A stretch of DNA of 64,000 bases from Atriophallophorus winterbourni (GCA_013407085.1 JACCGJ010005545.1:62001-126000), one strand, 5' to 3'; numbered from the stretch's first letter, positions 11,633 through 22,816 are shown. Made by a program: numbers and translations. The notes: generated by a model from the sequence alone, not told the origin.

Positions 11633-11820
11633 TGTGTTTGATTTTGGTAATTCGCGTAATCAACAATTGAACTTGATAACACACTTCCCGTTGAATCGTG
11701 TTCCGTGATTGCTACCATGCACCTTTGTGCACCCTTTTGGCTACCGCGATAAACCTTTCATCTCCTGTGCCTTTTCTCTAACATTCTTGGGGACATTATT
11801 GTAGTGGTCAGACCACTACA
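11633..11820 (+). repeat. 5' LTR of the small LTR element
   Basis: It matches 13013-13199 nearly throughout from AACAATTGA onward, with blocks such as CACACTTCCCGTTGAATC and GGGGACATTATTGTAGTGG. Its 5' boundary at TGTGT is inferred by alignment to the right copy and is less certain than its 3' end. Confidence 0.65.
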
Positions 11821-11823
11821 AAT

Positions 11824-11840
11824 TGGTGAGCCCGATGTGA
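11824..11840 (+). promoter_or_regulatory. Primer binding site, probably tRNA-Trp
   Basis: The site begins TGG three bases after the LTR. As I recall the tRNA-Trp 3' end, it differs at two of 17 positions from a perfect complement. Confidence 0.55.
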
Positions 11841-12189
11841 TGCACGAATCCTTCGTGTACTACAATTGTTAAGCCCAATATCCACGCACAATTCGAGATT
11901 TTTTCCGGTACGTCTTTTCCCGATTTACATCGGCGTTATTTTAGGATAATTTTTTTACCTCCTTTAATACGTTTTACATCAAAACGGCATATGCATCATA
12001 TACCTACACTTGTTGATCAATTCACAAGTCGGGTTAGAACACCATCTACAGGGCTGACAGTTTACTTTGTTTACTGCTTGTAAGCCCCTCGTACATCAAT
12101 CAACGGATCGTCGGGTAGGTACTCTCCTAGAGAGACTATGCACCAGGATTTTGTCAATCATTTTACGACTGACATACGATATATCTTAG

Positions 12190-12525
12190 GTGCCACAATT
12201 CCTTTGGAAAACGTGGCACGCGCTACCCCCGGATTACCGACGCTTGTCGCCATCCTATCCGGTTACCTGGAATACACGCATCCTTCGTGTATCCCATCGG
12301 TACGCATGTACCTCCCGCTGTGGAAATCGTGGCACGCGCCACCCCCGGATCACCGACGCTTGTCGCCATCCTATCCGGTAGCCCGAAATACACGCATTCT
12401 TCGTGTATCCCTTCCGGTACACACGCACCTCCCGCTCTGGAAACCGTGGCACGCGCCACCCCCGGATCACCGACGCTTGTCGCCGTTCTACCCGGTAGCC
12501 CCAACCTTGAGCACACGCCGCCCAA
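12190..12525 (+). repeat. GC-rich tandem repeat, about 117-base period, inside the LTR element
   Basis: The unit beginning CGTGGCACGCGC starts at 12212, 12328 and 12445, giving periods of 116 and 117 bases and nearly three copies. It is far richer in G and C than the surroundings. In one frame the units would encode a Pro-rich repeated peptide (VARATPGSPTLVA), but the three units do not all stay in one frame, so coding is doubtful. It may be captured host sequence or a structural RNA segment. Confidence 0.75.
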
Positions 12526-13012
12526 CACGAAACTTATCAGACAAGGTCCTTACCAGCCCGACTACACGCCACTGAGCTTTCTCCAGGCAAGGCCGTTCGC
12601 CATTGACCCTGGGGTGCAGAAACTTCTCAGCATGGACTATGTTTTCGAAGCTTCTGGTTCTTCGTTATCAAGCCTACGGATGTGCCTACATCTGCTTCTA
12701 CTGGGTTCATAATAGAACCATGCCAGACGGGCGATTCCCGCTAGCAGCTCGTTCACCCCATGTGATTCAGCTCCGGCAGCACGTTCACTCCATGTGAGAC
12801 GTGACTTGGCTTTGTACTTATTGGTTTTCGTGTATCCTACCCTGGTCACCACCGACAATCGACTCACGCAGATCAAGTGCATTGGCTGACTTCAAAGTTA
12901 CTGGTTTCTGAGAGACTATGTTCCAGCCTGGAACGACCTGACACCGCTTGGCCAGTTCAATTGTCAATTCCTGATCAGAAGTCTCCTCTGACCAGATTTC
13001 TTGGAAGGGGGC

Positions 13013-13199
13013 TGTGTGACAACATTGTTTAACTGTACATAACAATTGACCTTGATAACACACTTCCCGTTGAATCATGTTCCGTGATTGCTACCATGTA
13101 CCATCGTGCACCCTTTTGGCTACCGCGATAAACCTTTCATCTCCTGTGCCTTTTCTCCAACATTCTTGGGGACATTATTGTAGTGGTCAGTCCACTACA
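13013..13199 (+). repeat. 3' LTR of the small LTR element
   Basis: It begins TGTGTGACAACATTG directly after the purine tract and one C, and ends CCACTACA at 13199. Differences from the 5' LTR are frequent enough to suggest an old insertion. Confidence 0.7.
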
Positions 13200-13588
13200 T
13201 GTGGAGATCGAGGGTTGTTAACGGCGTGAATCTTAGAGCAATAAACGGTTGGAAAAGAAACGGAGGTGAAGTGATCAACATTGGATTGAGTTTCTCGAAA
13301 ATGGTGTCGATAATGTTATATTTAGGACCAGAAACACGATATGACCTCTTGTGACCTGACGTGAATCTAACTAGCACACAAACTACACAGTAAATAAAGA
13401 CAAGGGAAACCATTTATTTGATAAAGACTTGTTCATTTTAGTTTTCAAATCATGCAAGTGGAAAAACTAAATTGTTTGATTTCAAACGGAATAAAAATAA
13501 CTTATATAATGAGGCGCCACTGGTGTATATACATAAATTTAAGATTCCACTGGGGATGTCCGCATGAAAAGCCCTAGTAGGGAACGGT

Positions 13589-14955
13589 ATGGTGTATGAA
13601 TTATTTTGTAAAGTTATTTATTGCTATCATCCCCCATCACATCGATTTTTAATCGTTGTATGGAAAGAGCAATTATGCCTGATTGCTGGAAATCTGTCTG
13701 CATTAGCCCGATTCCAAAGAAAGATCCCGGTAAATACCGTCCTATCGCGTGCACGTCGCAGTTGCTTAAGGTACTTGAGAAAATTGTCCAGCTGTCAGGT
13801 GCATGATGCTCATCAGTTCGCGTACCGTAAAAATTGTTCAACTGTCGATGCTTTCGCTTTACTCACAGATTTTATCTCACGTTCTCTAGATAGCAAATCT
13901 AGAGCAGTACAAACTTGTTTTTTGGATTACACAAATGCCTTTAACAGTGTTCTAAGAAACTCCTTACTTCAAAATTTATCTGATCATGGCGTCACGGCAA
14001 ATATTCTTCATTGACGGGCATCCTATTTTGAGGGTCGTATCCACTACACAGTCGCGAACGGTCAAACCTCCCGTGAAATAGCTATTCCCCGAGGTGTCCT
14101 TCAAGGTGCAATATTGTCCCCATTTCTATTTTCCCTTTATATTTCTGATCTTCCCTCTGACCTATCTGCACTTACCCTTAAATACGCTGATGATGTTGCC
14201 ATTGCAGTAAATCAAAATCGTCGGATCGAGCAACATGCCTTAGGATCAATGGTAACGAACATTGGTCAATGGTCCTCCACGATTGGTTTATCGTTGAATC
14301 CTTCTAAATGCAGCGAAATCGTATTTTCCAACATGATTGGACAGCGTCGTTTAGCCCTTCATCAAGAAATTCCTCGCGTTTCTCTTAACGGCTTGGTGTT
14401 CGACAGATGTTGCAGCTTTGAGTATCTTGGTGTTACAATATCTGAAAATCTTAGCTGGACTGAAGATGTTACAACGGTATTCATAAAACTGCGCCAACTG
14501 TCTTTCTACGCACTACGTCTCCGTTCTTTCTCCGTTCCACCAAATGTCATTCAACTTTTCGTTTTTTCTTGCATCATTCCCCACCTTCTTTTCGCATCTC
14601 CTGTGATTTTTCCCGGCCTCTTGGAAAAGGATTTTACGATGATCAGTGGATGCATTAAGCTCATCTCAAGACTGAGTTGGGTTTCCGCTGATGACATTCG
14701 AGACACTATTGTCAATCGTCATTTTCGTAAATGCAGCAGATTGATCGCGAACATTTCTACTGATAGTTTACATCCACTGAACAAAAGCTTTGTTTCTTGC
14801 AGATCTTTTTCCTCCACCCGAAGCCGGTACGTTATTCCCTATTCAAGAACTAATAAATTTAGAAATTCTTTTATCCCATACTTGGCCCGATACATGGTAC
14901 AGCAATCAAAAGCTGTTACAGAATTGAAAGAACGCTTGACAATTTTCTAATGATG
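13589..14955 (+). mobile_element. Non-LTR retrotransposon of a distinct lineage (Jockey/L2-like RT), 5'-truncated
   Basis: The reverse transcriptase is read across frame breaks. Blocks are ISPIPKKDPGKYRPIA (about 13700), HQFAYRKNCSTVDAF (13820), CFLDYTNAFNSV (13915), RGVLQGAILSPFLFSLY (14090), and the catalytic KYADDVAIAV (about 14180) with both Asp residues. A long C-terminal frame runs 14114-14950. The block FAYRKNCST and the lack of the CR1 C-terminal VCFTWN block set it apart from the CR1 copies around it. There is a stop at about 14013 and a frameshift near 13810. The exact clade is uncertain. Confidence 0.75.
14114..14950 (+). pseudogene. Reverse transcriptase C-terminal frame, Jockey/L2-like
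   Basis: An open frame of 278 codons, beginning in the GVLQGA block and containing YADDVAIAV. It then holds thumb and C-terminal sequence rich in Ser and Arg, ending in a natural stop at 14950. This is the longest intact part of the element. The palm active site is complete. Confidence 0.75.
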
Positions 14956-15235
14956 CCACGCCTGAACTGTAGAAGGTATTTTTACTCTGTCCGTGTCTGT
15001 TTTACTTGGAACAGTTTACCTTCAACCGTTGCTCACTCCACTAGCTTGCATGAATTTAAAACGAAATTAGACAAATTTTATTGCATTATTCGTTTCCAGA
15101 ACACTTATATACTGTTTAATCTATTTTCTTATATTGTTTATACACTTAAATTTCATTTTTACCATGCTATGGTTGTTGTTAAGCCTGTTGCTTTTTAGAT
15201 CATTAAAACGTTGAATTACCTTGAACTACATCCGA
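14956..15235 (+). mobile_element. CR1 subfamily A, 3' end fragment
   Basis: It encodes RLNCRRYFYSVRVCFTWN and the following C-terminal residues, almost identical to 17365-17600 and to the minus-strand copy at 2745-2900, then the subfamily 3' UTR and a TTGAATTACCTTGAA tail. It abuts the stop codon of the preceding lineage within a few bases, so the junction at about 14955 is chimeric. Confidence 0.8.
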
Positions 15236-16440
15236 AGCTACAAGATGTTGGCGTCACAGGAAATCTACTAACATCGTTCGTAGTTTACTTGTATGAACGC
15301 AATGCGAAATTCAGAATAGATGGTGAAATTTCCGGAACTATTGAACCCACGAACGGTGTTCCACAAAGTTCAGTTCTCGGTCCAATACTTTTCTTAATAT
15401 TTATGAAAGTTCTACTGAAACTGGTACGATTTAAGCGTGTTCTTTTTTGAATGAAGGTCAACTGTTTTGAGGATTGCCTAGTTTTACAAGCAAACTTAAA
15501 TAAGCTGCACCAGTGGTTAATTTAAAACAAGCTGCCCTTAAACTTCCCCGATTGCCAAATTTTGCAAGTTGGGAAAACCTTCCTGTTCTCATACGTACTT
15601 GGCAGTCACTTCCGTAGGCGGAGTATATCACAGATCTCGGTATCCGGGTGTGCGGAACTTCTAAATACAGTCTGCAGTACGTGGCCGTTTATAAGCATGG
15701 ATGCAGCGTACTCGGCTTACTCAGACGAATTTTCGAACCTTTCACACCGCACTCATTATCAAAGGTCATCAATACATAAATACATCCAGTTGTGGACTGT
15801 ACAGTACAAGCTTGGGCACCATAGATGGAAAAATTTATCTCGCTCTTCGAAAGGATTTATCATAAGGCAACTAAAATGGTTACTGGATTGCATAATCTAC
15901 CCATGACTAGACTTCGATTGTTCACTCTCGAGCGCAGGCGCATCCGAACTCACATCATCCTGACATAGCGAATAATCCATATGCGGTACCACACACAGAG
16001 ACACCTCTTTAAAATTGGTTCCAATCTTCCAACCCCTAGTCACAAATCCAACATAAAACTATCGACGTAACGTTTACGCAGTCTGTGTATGCTTTCCGTA
16101 GAACATTTTACCGCCAGAAATTGTTTCCTCATCAAATGAAAGTATCTTCAAACTAACGACATGATCCTTTACGTTGAATAATGCTGTGTTGGTCCCACTT
16201 TATTGAAATCTCTAGTGATTCCTTCTTACACACACACCTGGAAAAACAAATTACCCAAACATATTTTTTCGGTCGAAATTTTCTCTCTCCGTGTCACAAT
16301 TTGAATTAATTTCGCTCCTCCTTTGAAGCACAGTGACGCAAACATCAAAGTACGATTTGTTAGACTTTTATACGAATATCCGATGGTAGTGTACAGCTAT
16401 TTGCTTTTATCACCGTAAATCTTAAATCTTGAATCTTGAA
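15236..16440 (+). mobile_element. CR1-type retrotransposon fragment, separate subfamily
   Basis: Reverse transcriptase blocks are visible: DVGVTGNLLTSF, NGVPQSSVLGPILF (about 15355), then IYHKATKMVTGL and RRRIRTHIILT (about 15850-15965). Many frame breaks occur and the FADD region is lost. The 3' tail at 16406-16440 repeats AATCTTGA, a different tail from subfamily A. The 3' end of the copy at 61215-61662 is similar. Confidence 0.7.
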
Positions 16441-17638
16441 GAAAATAATGAACAAAAACCATTCGATCATGTTGACTACACCCTACTACCACAGAAGCTT
16501 TAATGGCTTGGTAGCACTGGAAAGTTGTTGAATTGGCTAAATAACTACCTAACAAATCGAACTAACCAGGTACGTGTTGATGATGCATTATCAAAACCAA
16601 TCGCAGCAAATAGCGAGTTCCACAAGGTTCAGTCCTTGATTCGAATCCTCTTTCTGGTTTATGTCAATGAAGTACCGGAAATTGTTCGATGTAACATTTC
16701 GTTATTTGCGGACGACATAAAGATTTGGCGCAGCATTCGTAGTCCAGAAGACTTCTGCTATTACAAAACGATCTTGATACGCTTCACAGCTGGTCGTTGT
16801 AGAACAAACTGCCGTTTAACTTTAACAAATGCAGGATCGTGATTGAGGGGAATCGAGTAGAGTTCACATATCACATTGGTTCGCAAATCCTTGAAAATTG
16901 CAGTGAAGAAAAAGATTTGGGTGTCGGGATATGCTCTAGTTTAAAAACATCACTTCAAACTAATACTGCTTTTAAAAAGCAACAAGTGTTCTAAATCTAC
17001 TCAAACGGCTATTTGGGAAATTTTCGCCCAAGATATTCCCAAGGATCATGAATACATACTTGAGACCAGTCATGGAATACGGTGTGCAGTCATGGTCTCC
17101 GTGGCTCAAGAGGGATGTGGAACTTATGCAGCGAATCTATCACCGCTCAACAAAACTAGTTCTCAGCATCCGAAACAAACCATATAAAGAGAGGATAGCT
17201 CAACTGAATCTGTTCGATTTTCCCTATCGACGAATCAGAGGAGACGTCATCTTACTTTACAAAACATTCCATACCCCGAAGATCCCTTACATGGTTTATT
17301 CACGCGAAGGTATACGAGAAATTATCGGACCCATGAATATGTGCTGGTCGTACCCCATTCCCGCCTAAACTGTAGAAGGTATTTTTACTCTGTCCGTGTC
17401 TGTTTAACTTGGAACAGTTCTCCTTCAACCGTTGCTCACTCCACTAGCTTGCATGAATTTAAAACGAAATTAGACGAATTTTATTGCATTATTCGTTTCC
17501 AGAACACTTATATACTGTTTAATCTATGTTCTTATATTGTTTATACACTTAAATTTCATTTTTACCATGCTATGGTTGTTGTTAAGCTTGTTGTTTTTTA
17601 GACCATTAAAAACCTTGAATTACCTTGAATCAGCTTTA
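16441..17638 (+). mobile_element. CR1 subfamily A, 3' half
   Basis: It begins in the block matching AFDRVDHSLLLQKL (in decayed form) and continues through WLNNYLTNRTNQVRVD, LFADDIKIW (16695-16730), a 106-codon frame at 17048-17368 (YLRPVMEYGVQSW to PYKERIAQL) and VCLTWN, to the TTGAATTACC tail. It is closely similar to the reverse transcriptase frame at 2745-4139 but has several single-base frameshifts. Confidence 0.85.
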
Positions 17639-18435
17639 AAGATGTGACTGGCATTTTAAAACTGCTGTTGAGTTCGCCATCCATCTTCCATAATTTTTGC
17701 AGGGAAATTAATTTCATTGGTAAAACTTTGTTCACACAATTATCTTCCTTTCCTTCTTTTTCCTTCTTCTACAAAAATTATCGGTCTTAAAGATCTAGCT
17801 TTTGTCAAGATAAAACTGCAATATTCGTTTTTAGTGAACGAAACAAACATAAAATTGAGGACGTACGCTCATGGTGTGACCATTATTTGCAGCTTCCACA
17901 GTGATTTTTGGGAAGGTCGTTTATCCTATCGTTTCCTGTGTATCATTTTCTTATTTTCACCTTGATTCGTTCTACCCAACCTCTCCTAATGTTGATCACG
18001 TGAGGCGTTCGAGCATTTTAATTCTGAATTGTTTTTTCACGTACTCCATTGTGTTCTGGTTTTGATCCGGCTTACCCAATAATTGAGTATCGTGTTTATT
18101 GGCATGTACTCGTTCGGTAATGATTAAACTCGTGATTTTGTGCATCACTCTACTTGAGATTTTGCTTGGTTGTCAATTAAAATCATGAGTTGGTAAATTA
18201 GAACTCATGGAATCGACCATTCGCCGTTTTTCTATGGACTTTGCATCTGAACGTGCTTAACAATTTTTTGACTCATTTTATGTTCTCTTTCATCCAGCAA
18301 CCTTATTTTCGATCATTGTTGAAATTTTTCAATGGACACAAATTGTGCCGGTTGAAGTTTCGTCTACTAACATCAAAACTCTTGATGCATTGCAACGTCG
18401 CTCTTAGATTGAACTAAAGATTCTTAGGGTTCGAA
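17639..18435. other. No gene or repeat recognised
   Basis: Mixed AT-rich sequence. The open frame at 17717-17965 has no recognisable motif. Confidence 0.4.
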
Positions 18436-18436
18436 G

Positions 18437-18685
18437 TTATGACTGGTTATATAAATTTTCCATAAAGCCTTCAGTTTTGATGAATTGTACAGGACTAAAA
18501 TATTCATTTGCATGCATTTCCATCACACACACTCCGCGACCGGTTTCGTGTTGTTTGCACTCATCAGGTAGGGACAGTAAGATCAGGATCCGCATGCGCT
18601 TATACAGGATAAAGTTTCTTAAATTTGTGTGACTAAAATAGTATTTCCACTTAAAATTAGATATACGAATGTATATTTGGTGCAA
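18437..18685 (-). repeat. Short hammerhead-bearing repeat (retrozyme-like family), single copy
   Basis: The minus-strand sequence GCGCATGCGGATCCTGATC and onward matches 53243-53335. The part around the ribozyme also aligns with the dimeric repeat at 28867-29373. No protein is encoded; the open frame over it is accidental. The outer limits are not defined. Confidence 0.55.
18530..18595 (-). ncRNA. Hammerhead ribozyme motif with intact catalytic core
   Basis: On the minus strand the core is CTGATGA (18561-18567). Stem II is GTG closed by CAC with a 7-base A-rich loop. Then come GAAA, a self-complementary stem III ACCGGT, and cleavage triplet GTC (18538-18540). This is the only copy of its family in the window in which the CTGATGA box is unchanged. 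Stem I is weaker than in the 29 kb copies (CTAC against GCGG). Self-cleavage is plausible but unproven. Confidence 0.7.
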
Positions 18686-20117
18686 CTGCCTTTAGTAGCC
18701 CATTCATAGCTTTACGTGAATGTTCGTGAGTGTGGGCTCTAAAATGTCTACTCAGTAATATTGCCTCATTAAAATTAGGTCAATTGAAATGCTTTGAAAT
18801 ATTCTTTAGAAATGACCGAAAAATGACCAAATAAGTTTCGCTAACAATGGAAAATTAAGGATGCTTACTTCAAACGCACCCTGGTTTCTGCATCGAAATG
18901 GATACTCAACTCCAGGTTTCATCGCACATGGGTTACCCAAACACGGTGAAGGGCAAGTTGCGTCAATATGCTCCATCACACGGAGAGAATACAGAGCGCG
19001 TTTCTCCTCAGGAAGAGACTTTAAATACGTCCATGCCTGAAATAAATATTGGGATTATCCTAATAAACAGCTTTGATACGGTATTGAGAATATTTTTGAA
19101 TGGCTTATTTGATTATATGTAACTAAAAATGCGAACAATCCATTCTCGCATGTATTTCCATCAAATTTCCAAATTTACAGAAAAATTCGTGTAGCATTTT
19201 TATACTGATTAAGCGCCGCGAACATGCATTTTCCATTTAAACATGTTTGAGCTATTCAAATATTGATTATAATGTGAATGCCAACCGAAAAATATTAACT
19301 ACGTTGAATATAATTAATAATAAATCATCCACCATAGCTAAAGTTAGCATAATGAATATAGATTATTTATTCCAGTAATGTATTATAGTGCACGTGTACC
19401 CCAATAATTTGTTCTTTATAATCGGTTAATCTCTTTACCCGTACTCACTTTGAAGTATTACAGCTCCATTTATGAGTAGTTTCAAAACAAAATCTTTTAC
19501 TCAAATGTTATTTAAGTTTTGTTTTACTGGGAGATTAAAAGCGAAACTTTTGGAACCAACACAAGGACAATCTATCCATCAACGTAGTAACTTATGTCCA
19601 GCTATCTGTGTTCTATTCAAGCGATTCTGTAACGGGTGGTGTAGGGTTGCGTTATTGTGTGAAGTGCTCTCTGTAGAATAATCCTATCAGCGCCTAAGCA
19701 CTGCTGGCTAGAGACCAATAAGCGTATTGCAGCCATTTTCTCGTACATATTATCCCGCAAACCTGCACGCATACTTTTGTATTATATTTCACTCATTTTT
19801 TGGCTTCGATTTGGTCTGAGTTTCTGACACGTGTTCAAAAACTCGAAATATATGTAGCGATTCTTGCAGCGATTGCAATGTAGTTATTATCGAAATATTT
19901 TGTTTTTTTCTTCGCATCTACGCATCGATAGCGTGATTAAACGCTGCTGTCAAATTGAGGTAATTAACGTTTCAAGGTGTTGGGGGCAAGCTGCTAATCA
20001 CTAACCATAAGGATCTTCACGGCGTTTCGGGCAGTAAGCATGATGTGAAATTTGTCATATATATTTTGATATTGTGTTGAAGGAAAAAGTTTCTTACCGT
20101 GTTGCCCTGTTTAGGTA
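18686..20117. other. No gene or repeat recognised
   Basis: AT-rich sequence with only short open frames (18898-19122 and 19472-19681, plus strand) and no motif. Confidence 0.4.
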
Positions 20118-20920
20118 TTGAAGGATTCAAGGATTTATGGTTAAAAAAGTTAATACTTTACAACACCACAGGATTACGGTATGAATAAAAGCATGAAAAA
20201 TACAATAGTATAAAAGCAATAGAGAATATCAAATGTAAGGCTCACGAATGATGTTCGCTTTCAAGTTCAAGTCCAATTTCGCTTTAAAAGTCGCCAGGCA
20301 AGGAGAGACCACCACATATTGGGGTAGGGAATTCCAAAGAAATATAGCACGTCCGGCGAAAAATGTCGCCGACAATCAACACGGGAACTTGGAACGTGAA
20401 GGGATAAGGTAATTCCGCGTGTCACTTTACCGTCACACAAATCAAGTAAGTGTCCTTTAGTAGCCACAATTCTATAGGTCAAAATAATGTCGCGTCGTAT
20501 CCTCCTTTGGGTAAAGTCGCATAGACCCAGACACCGCAATCTTTCGGTGTACGGAACATCGAGAAGATCCATCACTAACTTTGTTGCTCTGTGATAGATT
20601 TTATCGAAGAGAGCAATATACTTTCGCAGGCAAGGAGCCCAGACCTCTACCGCATACTTCATCGTAGGGCGAAGTTAGACATTTATTTTCCTTGGTAACG
20701 TTATCAGAGACAATCTTCCAGATATTCTTCGAAAGATACCTAACAATCTGTTTGCCCGTCGATATCTATTCTGGCAGTGCACTGTACTCTTCAGGTTTCC
20801 GCTGATCCACACTCCAAGATCTTTTTCTAACGACCTCCATTCTGGGTTTTCAGTTCCAAATCGATGTAAGCACAAAATCTCAATAGCGCCGTGATTTGGG
20901 TTGATTAGCTTCAAAAGTAA
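20118..20920 (-). mobile_element. CR1-type retrotransposon, 3' end fragment
   Basis: The minus-strand frames at 20675-20914 and 20267-20662 encode KDLGVWISGNL, IYHRATKLVMD, PYTERLRCLGL and RRIRRDIILTYRI, the standard CR1 C-terminal order. The VCFTWN block is altered by a frameshift near 20330. The 3' tail at 20118-20140 is a CAAGGATT-type repeat, a third tail type in this window. Confidence 0.8.
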
Positions 20921-21605
20921 ATAGTAACTTCGTGCTGACTTCTACAATAAATCTAGCTATTTCAAAGTCTCGGATATAGAAGGTGCATCCATTCGAAGAT
21001 GTGCTTAATTTTGGTCAATTCGAAGACATAAGATCAAGTAACAAAGAAGAGGTAACTATTTGATGTAACACTTATGTACTTACCAGAAATTTGCTTGAAA
21101 TGGAGATCATGCACTATTTTCGTCATGCAGATTAGAAACATAATCATAGACAGAGACTGATATTATGCAGTCAAATGTTATGGAAAAATCACCTAGTCCA
21201 AAGGAGCGTATCAAACCTCGCTTAATTTTCGCACACTCCCTATTTGCATATCGAATAGTCGACTCTTTGTATTGCCATGTGGGACCAATGTAGCAGGCAT
21301 AGAGTAAAATAAAGCAATCCAAGGCTCGCTGTAGACTTCACGTTACAAGAATATTTGAAAAGGATAACTTGGAGAATTGAGGGTGATCTTAACACGTAAT
21401 TTGAGAACTCTATTTGAGTAACAGTTATGAAAGAGGATTTGGTGAGATCCCTGAAAATAATAATGAATTTAACTTGCCAACGCTCACAGTGTGTTTCCGT
21501 ATAGAGTGCATCAAACCACATATATTATACTTGGAATTTTTTTTTAGACTATTACTAGATGAGTGAGCTTCAAACTACGCAGATTTCTTTCAAAAACTCA
21601 CTCAC
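20921..21605. other. Unassigned; possible splice signals
   Basis: The minus strand has open stretches at 21107-21322 and 21240-21521, an acceptor-like pyrimidine tract ending TTTTCAG near 21455, and a strong donor-like CTG|GTAAGT at 21078-21084. The frames do not link the two sites, so no exon is called. Confidence 0.25.
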
Positions 21606-21865
21606 TTCTGTACACCACCTATACATAAATAGTAAAGGAAATTTGTATTTTGAATCGCGGGTCAAGTCTTCGAGATAGCTACACCTCCTTGTTCTGCAAT
21701 CAACTAGAACACTGTATTGCAGTGTATTTCCATTCTCAGTTTGGGTAGCCCAGTTTAGAAGACGCCTCCTAAATTCATTGTACGCTCGAGCAGGTGGTTC
21801 TACCTTGATCCGATTCGATCTCTCCGTGTATATGAATGTTTCTTTCATGACCGCGTGAAGGAAAT
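21606..21865 (-). CDS. Putative internal exon of a secreted-protein gene
   Basis: The minus-strand open stretch begins after a clean acceptor (TTTCTCACAG, ending at 21866) and ends at a donor GTGAGT (21600-21605). It is 260 bases, phase 1 in and phase 0 out. It encodes FIYTERSNRIKVEPPARAY, FRRRLLNWATQ and a Cys-bearing end (VDCRTRRC, RWCTE). Codon content and the exact phase match with the exon at 22585-22816 suggest a real host exon. Its outgoing phase also fits the EGF exon at 7206-7427. If the donor is not used, the frame runs on to a stop at about 21570. The family is not recognised. Confidence 0.5.
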
Positions 21866-22584
21866 CTGTGAGAAAAACACAAAACTCAAATTCAAATTCA
21901 AAGTAATTCAAAGTTAAACAAATCTTGACGATCTTTTGGGTGAAAATCAAACAGGCGTGATGAATTTTGAATTATTTGAAATCAGTTAATTGGTTTTCAA
22001 GAATTTAGAATGGCTTGCTACAAAACCCGACTTTATGCTCAAAACAATCATTTTCCTTATAGTAATGATGCTGAAGTAATGCTTTCTGCCTTCATTTACT
22101 TTAAATGTTTCATTATTTTTACGAAAAAAGTTGGCGTTAATTTCATGAGCCATCCAATTCAACAACCGATTTTACTCAAATTACAGGGTTTGATAACTCC
22201 CATTGTGACAAAGAGTTCCGTACAAGCCTGTTACTTATATATATATATCTAAAATTTCCGATCGAGTTGTTTACTTCAGCGAAAACTTTCTACTGACTCA
22301 CTTCAGAATACAGTATGCAGTCTCATAATTTTTGGATCTTATTAATCTTAAAATGGTAGTCTCGTTTCAATCTGATTTCGTGGGAGACGAATTTCGTGAA
22401 ATACTCTTTTTTCAATGTGCATGCGAAAGGACGGCCTATTGTTTCAGAAAATTCGAATGTTCGTTTAAAATAAATCCATACAAAATATTTTCAAACATTT
22501 TGAAGGTAACAGTTGAACAATTACAGCGATAAGGTGTCCTTGTTTAATGAATATTCGGGAATATTTTTCTAAATTCTGACCTAC

Positions 22585-22816
22585 CAGTGAAATTTTTAAT
22601 TCCCAGGTACGGTAATGCACGAAACTGATGGTTACCGTAGATTCCACGAGGAAACCCTCTAATGTAAGGTCTTCCTAATTGGTTAGTTGCTACTGAAAAG
22701 GGTTTGGGAATTTCTTGATCGAAAAGCGTCGCGGATACAACTGGTAATTTCAATATGTTCCACAAAATAATGAAGCACAATATTTTGTAATCGCCGTTCG
22801 TTTTACAGAAAGGCAT
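22585..22816 (-). CDS. Putative first coding exon with signal peptide
   Basis: It starts at ATG 22816 on the minus strand. An acceptor-like TTTTTCAG just upstream (22828-22835) suggests a 5' UTR intron. The N-terminus has a polar start, then a hydrophobic core (ILCFIILWNILKLPVV) and a likely cleavage site after VSA, which is a good signal peptide. The rest is basic and aromatic (RPYIRGFPRGIYG). It ends at donor GTAGGT (22579-22584) in phase 1, exactly what the exon at 21606-21865 needs. The product would be secreted or type I membrane. It may be the 5' end of the EGF gene, but that link is inference. Confidence 0.5.

Larger units (their letters stand above)
11633..13199 (+). mobile_element. 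Small non-autonomous LTR retrotransposon (TRIM-like)
   Basis: Two direct repeats of about 188 bases (11633-11820 and 13013-13199) flank 1.2 kb without any gag or pol motif. Both repeats end ACCACTACA or TCCACTACA, and both appear to begin TGTGT, although the first 30 bases of the left copy have diverged. Three bases after the left LTR is TGGTGAGCCCGATGTGA (11824-11840), which resembles the binding site for a tRNA-Trp primer. A purine tract GGAAGGGGG (13003-13011) precedes the right LTR. tRNA-Trp priming is known for the CsRn1 clade of Gypsy elements in trematodes. No target-site duplication was found. Movement would need enzymes from another element. Confidence 0.65.

Noticed and set aside
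12138..12712. Pro-rich open frames (145 and 141 codons) that could look like a secreted repeat protein
   Set aside because: They lie inside the small LTR element, span its GC-rich tandem repeat, and the 116/117-base periods break the shared frame.
13195..13413. Minus-strand 72-codon frame with a hydrophobic start (MVSLVFIYCVVCVLV) resembling a signal peptide
   Set aside because: It abuts the LTR end, has no splice support or recognised domain, and its stop is created at the LTR border.
13811..13817. TCATCAG as a minus-strand hammerhead core
   Set aside because: It lies in the HQFAYRKN block of a reverse transcriptase and lacks the other ribozyme parts.
21107..21322. Minus-strand open frame (IRSFGLGDFSITFDC) as an exon ending at the GTAAGT donor
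   Set aside because: The frame meets a stop 25 bases before the donor, so the two signals do not belong together in that frame.
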